The position numbers and the translations under genes were made by a program. Source: Pelagibius sp. CAU 1746 (GTDB taxonomy: Bacteria > Pseudomonadota > Alphaproteobacteria > Kiloniellales > Kiloniellaceae). Taken from it: a stretch of DNA of 64,000 nucleotides. Within the stretch, counting starts at the first letter, position 1. Every line of letters starts with the position of its first letter. Below the pieces are notes generated by a model, which worked only from the letters and a program-made list of their open reading frames with translations, was not told the DNA's origin and did no database searches. The stretch spans positions 806,001 to 870,000 of the forward strand of contig NZ_JBDOQT010000001.1 in the NCBI RefSeq assembly GCF_039839785.1. The letters are read 5' to 3'. This document shows, in pieces, positions 1-9,196 of the stretch.

Positions 1-1
1 G

Positions 2-562
2 GCCGACGTGGCGACCATGATGCGCGCCGCGCTGGATACCTACGGACGTCTCGACGTGCTGGTCAACAACGCCGGCGTCGCCCACAAGAACAAACCGATG
101 ACCGAGGTGAGCGAGGAGGAATTCGACCTCATCTACGCCGTCAACGTGAAGGCCATCTACCTGGCGGCGCTGGAGGCCATTCCCCTGCTGCGCGCCCAGG
201 GCGGCGGCTGCATCATCAACACCAGCTCGACGGCCGCGCTGCGGCCGCGCCCCGGCCTTACGGTCTACAATTCCTCCAAGGGGGCGGTGAACGTGCTGAC
301 CAAGTCCATGGCGGTGGAACTGGCGCCCGACAATATCCGCGTCAACGCCATCTGTCCGGTGATCGGCGAGACCGCCTTGATGGAGACCTTCATGGGGGTG
401 CCGGACACGCCGGAGAACCGCAAGCGGTTCGAGGCCACCATTCCGCTGGGCCGGTTCTCCACGCCCAAGGACATCGCCCACGCCGCCGCCTTCCTGGCGT
501 CCGACGAAGCGGAGTTCCTCACCGGCGTCACTCTGGAAGTCGACGGCGGGCGCTGCATCTGA
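2..562 (+). CDS. SDR family oxidoreductase (5' end outside window)
   Basis: C-terminal about 187 residues of a short-chain dehydrogenase/reductase; the reading frame is open to the window edge, so the start and the N-terminal GxxxGxG nucleotide-binding loop are missing. Visible family marks are the LVNNAG segment, the catalytic Ser region INTSS, the YNSSK form of the YxxxK active site, and the C-terminal TGVTLEVDGG that closes nearly all classical SDRs. The substrate cannot be told from this part. The next gene is convergent on the other strand only 22 bases away. Confidence 0.93.
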   Translation, partial: ADVATMMRAALDTYGRLDVLVNNAGVAHKNKPMTEVSEEEFDLIYAVNVKAIYLAALEAIPLLRAQGGGCIINTSSTAALRPRPGLTVYNSSKGAVNVLTKSMAVELAPDNIRVNAICPVIGETALMETFMGVPDTPENRKRFEATIPLGRFSTPKDIAHAAAFLASDEAEFLTGVTLEVDGGRCI

Positions 563-584
563 CCGCGTCGGCTTCCTGGCGCCG

Positions 585-1469
585 CTAGAGGGTTTCGGCC
601 ACGGTCTTGCGCCGCTGCAGCAGAATCAGTCCCGCCGTGACGATCAGGGCGGCGCCGACCACCGTTGCCGGGCCGGGCAGGTCTCCGAAGGCCAGAAAGC
701 CGATGGCTGCCGATCCGACCAGCTCCAGATAGACCAGCGGCGAAAGCGTCGAGGCGTCGGCGAGCCGGAACGCGGCGATCGACAGGAAATGGCTGAACGC
801 GGAGAACAACCCCAGCCCGGCGAAGAACAGCAGGTCGGCCTGGCTGGGCAGCGTCCAGGTCAGCAGCGCCTGCGGGCTGAGCAGCACCATCCCCACGACG
901 CATTGGAAGGTCAGCGTCTTGATCGGATCGCTGGCCTGCGAAGCCTGCCGCGTGGCGATCATGTAGATCGCGAAGAACAGGCCGGCGCCGAGGGCAAGCA
1001 GGATGCCGGGCTCCAGGGTTCCGCCGGGGCGCAGGATGACCAGGGACCCCGCGAATCCCATGGCCAGGCTCAGGCCCTTGCGCCAGGTCATGCGTTCGCG
1101 CAGCACGGCGATGGACAGCGCCATGGCGATGATCGGCGCCACGAAGAAGGCGCTGATGGCCGTGGCAAGCTGGATCTCCGCGACGGCCAGGAAGTAGAGC
1201 GTCATCGCCGTCACCAGAAACACCGTCCGCAGCAGGTGGAAGACGCGCTGCTCCGCCGGAAATATCCGCGGGCCGTGGGCGCCCACCGCCACCGGCAGGA
1301 CGATGAGGCAGGCGACGGCATAGCGCGCCCAACTGATGAACAGCGGCGAATAGCCGGTGCTGAGATACTTCGCCAGGCCGTCGCAAACCGGGATCGACAG
1401 CATGGCCAGCGTCATCAGGGCGATGCCCTGGGTCGTGCGGGCGGGGGCAAGGGAGTGGGTGGGGGGCAA
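585..1469 (-). CDS. EamA/DMT family transporter
   Basis: 294-residue integral membrane protein with about ten hydrophobic helices arranged as two EamA repeats, the layout of drug/metabolite exporters (RhaT/YdcZ superfamily). It opens MPPTHSLAPARTTQG and enters the first membrane helix at about residue 16. The family exports metabolites or amino acids at the inner membrane; substrate is not predictable. A second, separate DMT gene lies at 9734-10669. It stands alone, downstream of and on the same strand as the Bax-inhibitor gene, which has its own terminator between them. Confidence 0.9.
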   Translation of the reverse strand: MPPTHSLAPARTTQGIALMTLAMLSIPVCDGLAKYLSTGYSPLFISWARYAVACLIVLPVAVGAHGPRIFPAEQRVFHLLRTVFLVTAMTLYFLAVAEIQLATAISAFFVAPIIAMALSIAVLRERMTWRKGLSLAMGFAGSLVILRPGGTLEPGILLALGAGLFFAIYMIATRQASQASDPIKTLTFQCVVGMVLLSPQALLTWTLPSQADLLFFAGLGLFSAFSHFLSIAAFRLADASTLSPLVYLELVGSAAIGFLAFGDLPGPATVVGAALIVTAGLILLQRRKTVAETL

Positions 1470-1544
1470 GGTTCGCTATCTCGGGCTGCGGCCGGGCCCG
1501 CCGCATCGGGTGGCCGCCATCTTTCTGTGGGCTTCGCAAAGCAG

Positions 1545-1571
1545 AAGGCCCGGGAGTATCTCCCGGGCCTT
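1545..1571 (-). terminator. Rho-independent terminator of the Bax-inhibitor-like gene
   Basis: Perfect 12-bp inverted repeat (aaggcccgggag / ctcccgggcctt) with a 3-base loop, 32 bases after the stop of the minus-strand gene at 1603-2322. The arms end in TT, followed by CTGCTTTG on the minus strand, so the U-tract is weak, but the stem is very stable. Confidence 0.75.
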
Positions 1572-1602
1572 CGTCTTCGTCCAGATCGCTGCTCGGCGGC
1601 GC

Positions 1603-2322
1603 TTAGTTGCGGTTGCCGAAGAGCTGCAGCAGGAAGAGGAACATGTTGAGGAAGTCGAGGTAGAGACGCAGGGCGCCCATGATCGACTTCTTGGTCGCGA
1701 CCTCGCCGCTGTCGGCGGCGTAGTACATGTTCTTGATCTGCTGGGTGTCATAGGCGGTCAGACCCGCGAAGACCAGCACGCCGACCACCGAGATGACCCA
1801 CATCATCGCCGGCGACTGCAGGAACAGGTTCACCAGCGAGGCGATGATGATGCCGATCAGGCCCATCATCAGGAAGCTGCCCATGCCGGACAGATCCTTC
1901 TTGGTGGTATAGCCGAACAGGCTGAGGCCCGCGAAGGCGCCGGCGGTGATGAAAAACATCCGCGCGACCGAGGCGCCGGTATAGGCAATGAAGATGTAAG
2001 CCAGCGACAGTCCCATCACGGCGGAGAATACCCAGAAGGTAAGCTGCGCGGCCGAGGCGGACATCTTGTGGACGCGCATCGACAGGAACAGCACGAAGCC
2101 GAGCGGCGCCAGCATGACGACCCATTGCAGCGGCGTGCCGTAGATCGCCTGCAGCAGCGCCGGGCTTTGGGCGGTCGCGAAGGCGACCAGGCCGGTGATG
2201 CCCATGGCGATGGCCATGTAGTTGTACACGCCCAGCATGTACTTGCGCAGGCCCTCATCGTATTCGCCGGCGCGCGTCTGCGCCTGGGTCTGCGACATGT
2301 ATCTGCGGTCACCGAGAGCCAT
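1603..2322 (-). CDS. Bax inhibitor-1/YccA family membrane protein
   Basis: 239 residues with seven predicted membrane helices after a soluble N-terminus of about 30 residues that contains MSQTQAQTRAGEYDEGLRKY. The helix pattern, the short GDRRY/DEGLRKYM entry and the C-terminal LYLDFLNMFLFLLQLFG segment are typical of alphaproteobacterial Bax inhibitor-1 (TMBIM/UPF0005) proteins. Family members are pH-sensitive calcium leak channels or interact with FtsH (YccA); the role here is inferred only from family. An ATG eight codons in (MSQTQAQ) is an alternative start. Single-gene transcript with terminator at 1545-1571. Confidence 0.92.
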   Translation of the reverse strand: MALGDRRYMSQTQAQTRAGEYDEGLRKYMLGVYNYMAIAMGITGLVAFATAQSPALLQAIYGTPLQWVVMLAPLGFVLFLSMRVHKMSASAAQLTFWVFSAVMGLSLAYIFIAYTGASVARMFFITAGAFAGLSLFGYTTKKDLSGMGSFLMMGLIGIIIASLVNLFLQSPAMMWVISVVGVLVFAGLTAYDTQQIKNMYYAADSGEVATKKSIMGALRLYLDFLNMFLFLLQLFGNRN

Positions 2323-2530
2323 CTGAAAAAACCCTTTCGTTCCAAGGCGCGGTCAACGGGCCACGCCAGCCCAGAGAACTCGTCCCTAATATTGGCAGGT
2401 GGGGAGGCCGAATCAACCGATTTTCGCATGGCTTGTGCGTAAATTTTGCTGCGAATTCAAGCCGCTGAACCACAGTTCCCATCTGTGGTTTCAGCTTTGC
2501 CGCTTCCGGCGCCGGCGCCCCGCCGCAAGG

Positions 2531-5131
2531 CTACTCGTTGCGCAGCAGGGGGGCGGCTTTCTGGCCCAGGGCGCGCCAAGTGCCGGCGAAGCCGAAACCG
2601 ACGGTAATCGCCGTGGCCAGCAGGGCGGTGGCGATCACCGCCCCGGGGAGGAAGACGAAGTCGGCGCGCATGACCTCGGTCAGCACCAGGAAGGCCGCCA
2701 GGGTACCGACGGCCGCGGCGATGGTGGCGGTGACCAGCCCCAGCAGGCCGTATTCCAGCAGGAAGGTCTGGGCGACGCCGCGCCGCGTCGCGCCCAGCAC
2801 CTTCAGCACCACGGCGTCGTAGACCCGCCGCTGGTGTCCGGCGGCGACGGCCCCGGCCAGCACCAGCACGCCGGCCACCAGGGCCACGGCGGCGATGGCG
2901 CGCACGGCGACGGCGATCTGGCCGATCAGCTCGCCGACCTGCTCCAGGGCCTCCTTGACGCGGATCGAGGAGACGTTGATGAAGCGGTCGGTGACGGCGA
3001 TTTCCAACGCATCCTCGGCGGCGGCCTCGGCCTTCACCGTGGCAATGTGGCTCTGCGGCGCCCGCTCCAGCAGGCCGGGCGAGAAGATCATCACGAAGTT
3101 CATCGACAGGCGCGCCCAATCGACCTCGCGCAGGTTGGCGATGGTCACCTCGACGTCGCGGCCCAGGATGTTGATGGTCAAGGTATCGCCGGGGCCGATG
3201 CCCAGCGCCCGGCCGACCTCGTCGTGCAGGGAGACGAGCGGCTTGCCGTCGTAATCGGGCGGCCACCATTCGCCGGCGGTGATCTTGTCGATCGCGCGCG
3301 GCGCGCGCATCCAGGTCAGGCCGCGGTCGCCCCGGAAGACCCATTTCACTTCGCCGGGGATCTGCAGCTCGGACGGCGGCACCCCGTTCACCGCGGCGAT
3401 GCGCCCGCGCAGCATGGGCATCCGCTCCACCTCCTTGACGCCGGGAAAACCGGTGACCAGCGCATTGAAGTCGTCCACCTGGTCGGGCTGGATGTCGATG
3501 AAGTAGAAGCCGGGGGCCTCTTCGGGCAGGCTCTGGCGCACCTGGCGCGAGAGATTGCCCTCGATCAGCGCGATGGCGACCAGCACGGTGAGCCCGAGGC
3601 CCAGCGACATGACGACGGAGCCGGTGGGCGCGCCGGGACGGTGCAGATTGGCGAGCGCCAGGCGCAGGCCGGGCCGGCGCGGGCGCGGCAGGCGGCGGGC
3701 CAGGGTCATGATGCCCAAGGCCGCCAGGCGGAACAGCAGCAGCGCGCCGACGGCGCCGATCACGAACCAGACCGCCAGAAAGCGGTCGGCGGCGGTGAGG
3801 ATGGCCAGGCCCGCCAGCAGGCCGCCGAAGACGGTCAGCGCCGCCAGCGTGCTGGCGGTGATCCGGGCCGAGGCCGGGGTCACCAGGTCGCGGAACAGGC
3901 TGGCGGCGGCGACGCTCTGCGCGCGCGCCAGCGGCCACAGCGAGAAGGTGACCGCGGTCAGCAGGCCGAACGCGGCGGCGGTCAAGAGCGGCAGCGGGTA
4001 GAGACCGAGCTCGGCTTCCCAGCCCAGGGCGTCGCCGACCACGCCGGCGGCGATATAGGTGGAGGCCGCGCCGAGGACCAGGCCGATGACGATGCCGATC
4101 AGGGCGAGGGCCAGGATCTGCGCCATGTAGACCTGGAAGATCAGGCGGCCGGGGGCGCCCAGGCATTTCAGCGTGGCGATGGTCGCGGTCTTGCCGTCCA
4201 GGTAGCTGCGCACCGCGTTGCCGACGCCGACGCCGCCGACCAGCAGCGCGGTGAGGCCGACCAGCGTCAGGAAGAGGGTCAGGCGGTTGATGAAGCGGCC
4301 GATGCCGGGGGCGGCCTCGGTGGTGTCGCGGATGCGCCAGCCGGCCTCCGGAAAGGCCTCGCCCAGGGCGGCGCGCATGGCGGCGGGACTCACCCCCTCA
4401 TCGAGGCGCAGGCGGTAGTGGTGCTGGATCAGGCTGCCGGGCTGCACCAGGCCGGTGTCGGCCAGGCTGTCATGGGCGACCATGAAGGTGGGCCCCAGGG
4501 TGAAGGCGCGCGAGGTGCGGTCGGGCTCGCGCTCCAGCACGGCGGCGATGCGGTAGTCGATGTCGCCGACCCGCACCAGGGCGCCGGGCGCGACCTCCAG
4601 GCGGCGCAGCAGGCTGCGGTCGATCGCCGCGCCCCAATGCTCCTTGCCGTCCGGACCGGCCCGTTTGGCCAGGGCCGCGCCGAGGTCGTCGGAAAAGCCC
4701 GGCGCCGGAGTCATCTCGACGGCGCCGAACAGCGGATAGAGGCTATCGACGGCGCGCAGTTCCACCAGTACGCGGCGCGAGTCCGCCGTTTGGCCGCGGG
4801 CCATGGCGCGCATCTCGGCGACGCGCGAGACGGCGGCGCGGCCGTTCAGGAAGGCCAGCTGCTCGGGGCCGGCCGCGACGTGGGTGAGGCGCAGGTCCAT
4901 GTCGCCGCCCAAGAGGATGCGTCCGTCGCGCTGCAGGCCCGCCAGCATGGATTCGGAAACCGAACCGACACCGGCAATGGCCGCGACGCCCAGGGTCAGG
5001 CAGGCGAGGAAGATGCGGAACCCCCTCAGGCCGCCGCGCAGCTCGCGCCGCGCCAGGCGCAGGGCCAGCGGCCAGGGGCCCTGACTTGGCGCGGCCGGAC
5101 CGGCGGCGCCGCGCTCGGCCGCGGCGCTCAC
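2531..5131 (-). CDS. ABC transporter permease, FtsX/MacB type (YbbP-like)
   Basis: 866 residues, read from a GTG start that overlaps the stop of the upstream ATPase gene in a GTGA arrangement. One N-terminal membrane helix (FRIFLACLTLGVAAIAG), a large periplasmic domain, then two FtsX-type blocks of four helices each with an extra periplasmic domain between them. This large ten-helix layout matches E. coli YbbP and related permeases, which act with a LolD-like ATPase in the inner membrane. With the ATPase and the divergent tesA-like gene it reproduces the ybbA-ybbP/tesA neighbourhood. Substrate is unknown; lipid or envelope cargo is a family-level guess. Confidence 0.9.
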   Translation of the reverse strand: MSAAAERGAAGPAAPSQGPWPLALRLARRELRGGLRGFRIFLACLTLGVAAIAGVGSVSESMLAGLQRDGRILLGGDMDLRLTHVAAGPEQLAFLNGRAAVSRVAEMRAMARGQTADSRRVLVELRAVDSLYPLFGAVEMTPAPGFSDDLGAALAKRAGPDGKEHWGAAIDRSLLRRLEVAPGALVRVGDIDYRIAAVLEREPDRTSRAFTLGPTFMVAHDSLADTGLVQPGSLIQHHYRLRLDEGVSPAAMRAALGEAFPEAGWRIRDTTEAAPGIGRFINRLTLFLTLVGLTALLVGGVGVGNAVRSYLDGKTATIATLKCLGAPGRLIFQVYMAQILALALIGIVIGLVLGAASTYIAAGVVGDALGWEAELGLYPLPLLTAAAFGLLTAVTFSLWPLARAQSVAAASLFRDLVTPASARITASTLAALTVFGGLLAGLAILTAADRFLAVWFVIGAVGALLLFRLAALGIMTLARRLPRPRRPGLRLALANLHRPGAPTGSVVMSLGLGLTVLVAIALIEGNLSRQVRQSLPEEAPGFYFIDIQPDQVDDFNALVTGFPGVKEVERMPMLRGRIAAVNGVPPSELQIPGEVKWVFRGDRGLTWMRAPRAIDKITAGEWWPPDYDGKPLVSLHDEVGRALGIGPGDTLTINILGRDVEVTIANLREVDWARLSMNFVMIFSPGLLERAPQSHIATVKAEAAAEDALEIAVTDRFINVSSIRVKEALEQVGELIGQIAVAVRAIAAVALVAGVLVLAGAVAAGHQRRVYDAVVLKVLGATRRGVAQTFLLEYGLLGLVTATIAAAVGTLAAFLVLTEVMRADFVFLPGAVIATALLATAITVGFGFAGTWRALGQKAAPLLRNE

Positions 5132-5886
5132 AGGGTTGCGCCGCCGTTGGTCTCGTCGCCGACGATGAGGCCGTCGAGCAGCTTCACCGAGCGCGCGCAA
5201 CGCCTGGCGAGCTGCGGGTCGTGGGTGATCAGCACCAGGGTGGTGCCGTGCTCGGCCTGCAGCCGGAACAGCAGCTCGATGATCTGCTGGCCGGTTTCGC
5301 CGTCCAGGTTGCCGGTGGGCTCGTCGGCCAGCAGCAGGTCCGGCCCCGCGGCGAAGGCGCGGGCCAGCGCCGTGCGCTGCTGCTCGCCGCCGGAGAGCTG
5401 GCCGGGATAGTGGGTCAGACGGTGGCCCAGGCCGACCGCCTCCAGGCATTGGGCGGCGCGGGCGAAGGCGTCGGCGCGGCCGGCGAACTCCAGGGGAATG
5501 GCGACGTTCTCCAGCGCCGTCATGGTCGGCACCAGGTGGAAGTCCTGGAACACGATGCCCACGGCGTCGCGGCGGAAGCGGGCCAGGGAATCCTCGTCCA
5601 GGCCGTTGAAGCGGGTGCCGGCGACCGCCACCTCGCCTTTGCTGGCGCGCTCCAGGCCGGCCATGATCATCATCATGGAGGACTTGCCGGAGCCCGAGGG
5701 GCCGACCACGCTCACCGTTTCGCCGCGCCCGACGCAGAGGTCGAGGCCGCGCAGGATGTGCACCGGACCGGCGGCCGAGGGCAGGGTGAGTTCGACCCCG
5801 GCCAGAACAATCATCGCGGTTTCGGGATCGGATCGCGGGGCCGGGGCGGCCGGTTGGGGGATGCTTGTGGAATCGCGCAGGCTCAT
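5128..5886 (-). CDS. ABC transporter ATP-binding protein (LolD/YbbA-like)
   Basis: 252-residue ATPase. Walker A is GPSGSGKSS, the signature is LSGGEQQRTA, Walker B is LLLADEPTGNLDGETG and the switch His lies in VLITHD; the NLDxxTG extension marks the LolD/MacB/FtsE class that partners with FtsX-type permeases. An ATG start at 5886 is chosen because the conserved domain begins about 30 residues later. The stop overlaps the GTG of the permease by four bases, so the two are translationally coupled. It shares a 229-bp divergent intergenic region with the esterase gene at 6116. Confidence 0.93.
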   Translation of the reverse strand: MSLRDSTSIPQPAAPAPRSDPETAMIVLAGVELTLPSAAGPVHILRGLDLCVGRGETVSVVGPSGSGKSSMMMIMAGLERASKGEVAVAGTRFNGLDEDSLARFRRDAVGIVFQDFHLVPTMTALENVAIPLEFAGRADAFARAAQCLEAVGLGHRLTHYPGQLSGGEQQRTALARAFAAGPDLLLADEPTGNLDGETGQQIIELLFRLQAEHGTTLVLITHDPQLARRCARSVKLLDGLIVGDETNGGATL

Positions 5887-6115
5887 GATCACTTCCGTTA
5901 GGCGGCCTTGATGCCATATGGCCCGATTGCCGGGAAATTCAACGTGTTGCGGTCCCCGCGCGGGGCTTTGGCGGCGGCCGGCGGTGGCGGCGCGAAGGGA
6001 GAAGGTGGCCGCCGGCCGCTTGATCCGCGGACGCTGAGGCCTTACCTCTTGAAAATCCAAGATTCCTCCAGCAAGGCCCCGCGGTGGGGCGCTCTCTCCG
6101 TGGCCAGAGTGTAGA

Positions 6116-6796
6116 ATGCGTTTCTCCCGACAGACCGCTTGCTTGCGAACGACGGGCCGGGCCCTCGCCCTGCTGGCGGCGCTGCTCGCGGGCAGCGCGG
6201 CCGCGGCGGCGGAGCCGGTGCGGCTCATGGCCTACGGCGACAGCCTGACCCACGGCTATGGCCTGCCCGCGGGCGAGACCTTCCCGGAGCAGCTCGAAGC
6301 TGCACTGCGGGCCGAGGGCCTGAACGTGGAGGTCATGAACGCCGGCAACTCCGGCGATACCACCGCCGGCGGTCTCGCCCGGCTCGACTGGGCGCTGGCC
6401 GACGACCCCGACGCGGTGATCCTGGAACTGGGTGCCAACGACGGCCTGCGCGGCCTCGACCCGCAAGCGACCTTCGACAACCTGGACGCCATCATGGCGC
6501 GCTTCACCGAGGAGGGGCTGCCGGTGCTCATTGCCGGGATGCTGGCGCCGCCCAACCTGGGCCGCGAGTACGGCGAAGCCTTCAACGCCGTTTACCCGCG
6601 CCTGGCCAAGAAGTACGACGCTCCCTTCTATCCCTTCTTCCTGGACGGCGTGGCGATGGACCCTTCCCTCAATCAGGCGGACGGCATCCACCCCAACGCC
6701 GAGGGCGTGGCGGAGATCGTCAAGCGCATCAAGCCGCACGTGGTCCGGCTGCTCGAGGCCCGCGATCTGGCCCAGCGCCCGGACGCCGGGAACTGA
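6116..6796 (+). CDS. tesA: arylesterase / acyl-CoA thioesterase I-like SGNH hydrolase
   Basis: 226 residues. An N-terminal signal peptide (RALALLAALLAGSAAAAA) is followed by the four SGNH blocks: GDSL at about 41-44 with the nucleophile Ser43, the Gly in NAGNSGDTT, the Asn in ELGANDGLRG, and the Asp/His pair in DGIHPNAEGV. This matches periplasmic TesA-type esterase/lysophospholipase enzymes, which cleave acyl esters and thioesters. It is divergent from the LolD/YbbP-like ABC pair, as tesA is in E. coli, which supports the assignment. Eleven bases separate it from the FIST gene, so the two probably share a transcript. Confidence 0.92.
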   Translation: MRFSRQTACLRTTGRALALLAALLAGSAAAAAEPVRLMAYGDSLTHGYGLPAGETFPEQLEAALRAEGLNVEVMNAGNSGDTTAGGLARLDWALADDPDAVILELGANDGLRGLDPQATFDNLDAIMARFTEEGLPVLIAGMLAPPNLGREYGEAFNAVYPRLAKKYDAPFYPFFLDGVAMDPSLNQADGIHPNAEGVAEIVKRIKPHVVRLLEARDLAQRPDAGN

Positions 6797-6806
6797 GGCG
6801 CCACGG

Positions 6807-8000
6807 ATGGCGGCATCCTCTCTCCTGGAAAGCGGGTCCCTGCGCGCGGGACGCTACAAGGCCGCCCACGCGGCGCTGGAGGAGTCCGAGGACGCCGCGC
6901 CCGACGCCTGGGGGCCGCTGGTCAAGGGCTGTCTGGAGGCCTTGGGCGAGCTGCCGGAAGGCGCCAACCTCGGCTTCGTCTATGCCACCGATTCGCTGTC
7001 GGAAAGTCTGGGCAGCATCGTCACCTTCCTGCGCGAGCGCAGCGGAATCCGGCACTGGGTCGGCACCGTCGGCGAGGGGGTGATGGCCAGCGGCGTGGAG
7101 TTCTACGACCGCCCGGCCCTCTCCCTGCTGGTCGCGGCGCTGCCGGAAGACGGCTTCCGCAGTTTCGCGACGGTCGCCGAGGCCCCGCGCGGCGGCCTGG
7201 AAGGCTTCTCCCGCGTTCACGGCGATTGGATCGACCGGCATCGGCCCATGCTGGGCGTGGTTCACGGCGACCCGCGCAATCCTGCCATCGCGGGGATCGT
7301 CGGAGATCTGGCCGAGGCCAGCTCCGCCTTTCTGGTCGGCGGGCTTACCGCCTCGGGCGACGGCTTCCCCCAGGTCGCCGGCGAGCTCTGCGAGGGCGGC
7401 GTCTCCGGCGTTCTCTTCAGCTCCCGGCAGATGGCGGTGACCGGCCTGTCCCAGGGCTGCGCCCCGATCGGCGGCAACCACGAGGTGACGTCGGTGGAGG
7501 GGCCCGGCATCGTCTCCGCCCTGGATGGCCGGCCGGCGCTCGACGTGCTGCGCGAGGACGTGGGCGAGCTGCTGGCGCGCGACCTGCGCCGCATCGGCGG
7601 CTATATCTTAGCCGCCCTGCCGATCCCGGGCAGCGATACCGGCGACTACCTGGTTCGTAACATTATCGGCCTCGACCTCGAACGCGGCTGGCTGCAGATC
7701 GGCGCCGAGGTGAGGCCGGGCGACCGCCTGGGCTTCTGCCGGCGCGACCACCAGACCGCGCGCGCCGACCTGAAGCGCATGCTGGAAGACCTGCGCGAAC
7801 GCGCCGGCGGCGCGCCGCGCGGGGCGCTCTACTTCTCCTGCGTGGCGCGCGGGCGCCATCTTTTCGGCCCGCACTCCGAAGAGCTGAGGTTGATCCGCGA
7901 GACGTTCGGGGATATGCCGCTCACCGGCTTCTTCGCCAACGGCGAGATCAGCAACAACCGGCTCTACGGCTACACTGGCGTGCTCACGCTGCTGCTTTAG
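6807..8000 (+). CDS. FIST domain-containing protein
   Basis: 397 residues with an N-terminal FIST domain (about 40-230, including the GANLGFVYAT and VGTVGEGVMASG segments) followed by a FIST C-terminal domain to about 390 (YLVRNIIGLDLERG, ARGRHLFGPHSEEL, TGFFANGEI). FIST domains are proposed intracellular sensors of small ligands, often linked to signal transduction; this copy stands alone without an attached kinase or receiver. ATG at 6807 follows the tesA-like stop by ten bases. A terminator follows at 8016-8057. Confidence 0.88.
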   Translation: MAASSLLESGSLRAGRYKAAHAALEESEDAAPDAWGPLVKGCLEALGELPEGANLGFVYATDSLSESLGSIVTFLRERSGIRHWVGTVGEGVMASGVEFYDRPALSLLVAALPEDGFRSFATVAEAPRGGLEGFSRVHGDWIDRHRPMLGVVHGDPRNPAIAGIVGDLAEASSAFLVGGLTASGDGFPQVAGELCEGGVSGVLFSSRQMAVTGLSQGCAPIGGNHEVTSVEGPGIVSALDGRPALDVLREDVGELLARDLRRIGGYILAALPIPGSDTGDYLVRNIIGLDLERGWLQIGAEVRPGDRLGFCRRDHQTARADLKRMLEDLRERAGGAPRGALYFSCVARGRHLFGPHSEELRLIRETFGDMPLTGFFANGEISNNRLYGYTGVLTLLL

Positions 8001-8015
8001 CGAAGTCTTCGATTC

Positions 8016-8057
8016 CAGCGCCGTCCTCGCGACGAGGCCTCGCGGCGCTGCTTTTTT
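8016..8057 (+). terminator. Rho-independent terminator after the FIST gene
   Basis: Arms cagcgccg (8016-8023) and cggcgctg (8043-8050), an inner GC-rich loop that can pair further, then six T residues (8052-8057). It lies 16 bases after the FIST stop and just before the Shine-Dalgarno (gaagggg) of the next gene. Confidence 0.8.
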
Positions 8058-8074
8058 GCCTGAAGGGGAACATC

Positions 8075-9118
8075 ATGGAATACCGTCCGCTCGGCCGCAC
8101 CGGCATCAAGGTCAGCGCCATCTGCCTGGGAAGCATGACCTGGGGCGTCCAGAACACGCAGGACGAAGGTTTTGAGCAGATGGACTACGCCCTCGACCAG
8201 GGCGTGAACTTCATCGACACCGCCGAGATGTATCCCGTCCCCACCAAGGAGGACAGCTACGGGCGCACCGAGGAGATCATCGGCAACTGGCTGGCCGCGC
8301 GCGGGAAGCGCGACAAGGTGACGATCGCCACCAAGATCGTCGGCCCCAACCCCAAGCGCTTCCACTACATCCGCGGCGGCGAGACGCGGTTCAACAGGAA
8401 GCACATCGCCGCCGCGGTGGAGACCAGCCTGAAGCGCCTCAAGACCGACTACATCGACCTCTATCAGCTGCACTGGCCCGACCGCGCGACCAACGACTTC
8501 AGCAGCCTGGCCTACACGCACGAGGACGGCGCCGAGGAGACGCCGGTCGAGGAAACCCTGGAGGCCCTGGACGCGGTGGTGAAGGCCGGCAAGGTGCGCC
8601 ATGTCGGCCTGTCCAACGAGAACCCCTGGGGCGCCATGCGCTTCCTTGCCGCGGCGGAGCAGGGCAAGGGGCCGCGCATGGCCTCGGTGCAGAACCCCTA
8701 CAGCTTCCTCAACCGCAGCTTCGAAACCCGCATGGCCGAGATCGCGATGCGCGAGGACCTCGGCCTCTTGGCCTATGCGCCGCTGGCCGCCGGCACGCTG
8801 ACCGGCAAGTACCTGGGCGGCCAGCGGCCGGAAGGCTCGCGCCGCCGGCTGTGGCCGGAGAACGTCCGCTACCAGGGCCCGCAGTCCGACGCCGCCACGG
8901 CGGCCTATGTGGAGCTGGCCAGGGAGCGGGGGCTCGACCCGGCGCAGCTGGCGCTGGCCTTCGTGCTGTCGCGGCCTTTCCTCACCTCGGCGATCATCGG
9001 CGCCACGAAAATGACGCAGTTGAAGACCAACATCGAGGCTGCCAAAGTGAGCCTCGACGAGGAGACGCTGGAAGCCATCGAGGCGATCCACAAGGTCTAC
9101 ACCTACCCCTGCCCCTGA
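8075..9118 (+). CDS. NAD(P)H-dependent aldo/keto reductase (Tas-like)
   Basis: 347-residue TIM-barrel aldo/keto reductase. The start MEYRPLGRTGIKVS, the catalytic Asp/Tyr region FIDTAEMYP, the Lys in IATKI, the His in YQLHWPD, and the C-terminal cofactor motif SAIIGATKMTQL are all present. The long insert after the third strand and the overall length resemble E. coli Tas. The family reduces aldehydes and ketones in the cytoplasm; the substrate is not predictable. A strong Shine-Dalgarno (gaagggg) lies about 8 bases before the ATG. Confidence 0.93.
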   Translation: MEYRPLGRTGIKVSAICLGSMTWGVQNTQDEGFEQMDYALDQGVNFIDTAEMYPVPTKEDSYGRTEEIIGNWLAARGKRDKVTIATKIVGPNPKRFHYIRGGETRFNRKHIAAAVETSLKRLKTDYIDLYQLHWPDRATNDFSSLAYTHEDGAEETPVEETLEALDAVVKAGKVRHVGLSNENPWGAMRFLAAAEQGKGPRMASVQNPYSFLNRSFETRMAEIAMREDLGLLAYAPLAAGTLTGKYLGGQRPEGSRRRLWPENVRYQGPQSDAATAAYVELARERGLDPAQLALAFVLSRPFLTSAIIGATKMTQLKTNIEAAKVSLDEETLEAIEAIHKVYTYPCP

Positions 9119-9196
9119 CGGCCCGGCCCGGGGTCGGCGTCCTGCCAATCGTTTTCGCTTTCTTGCGGCCCTTCTCGGCAACAGGTTCTTTCAGCC

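Noticed and set aside
2399-5410. A 1003-codon open frame on the plus strand across the ABC permease gene
   Set aside because: Antisense to a clear FtsX-type permease; its translation is Gly/Gln/Arg-rich without any motif, as expected for the shadow frame of a GC-rich gene.
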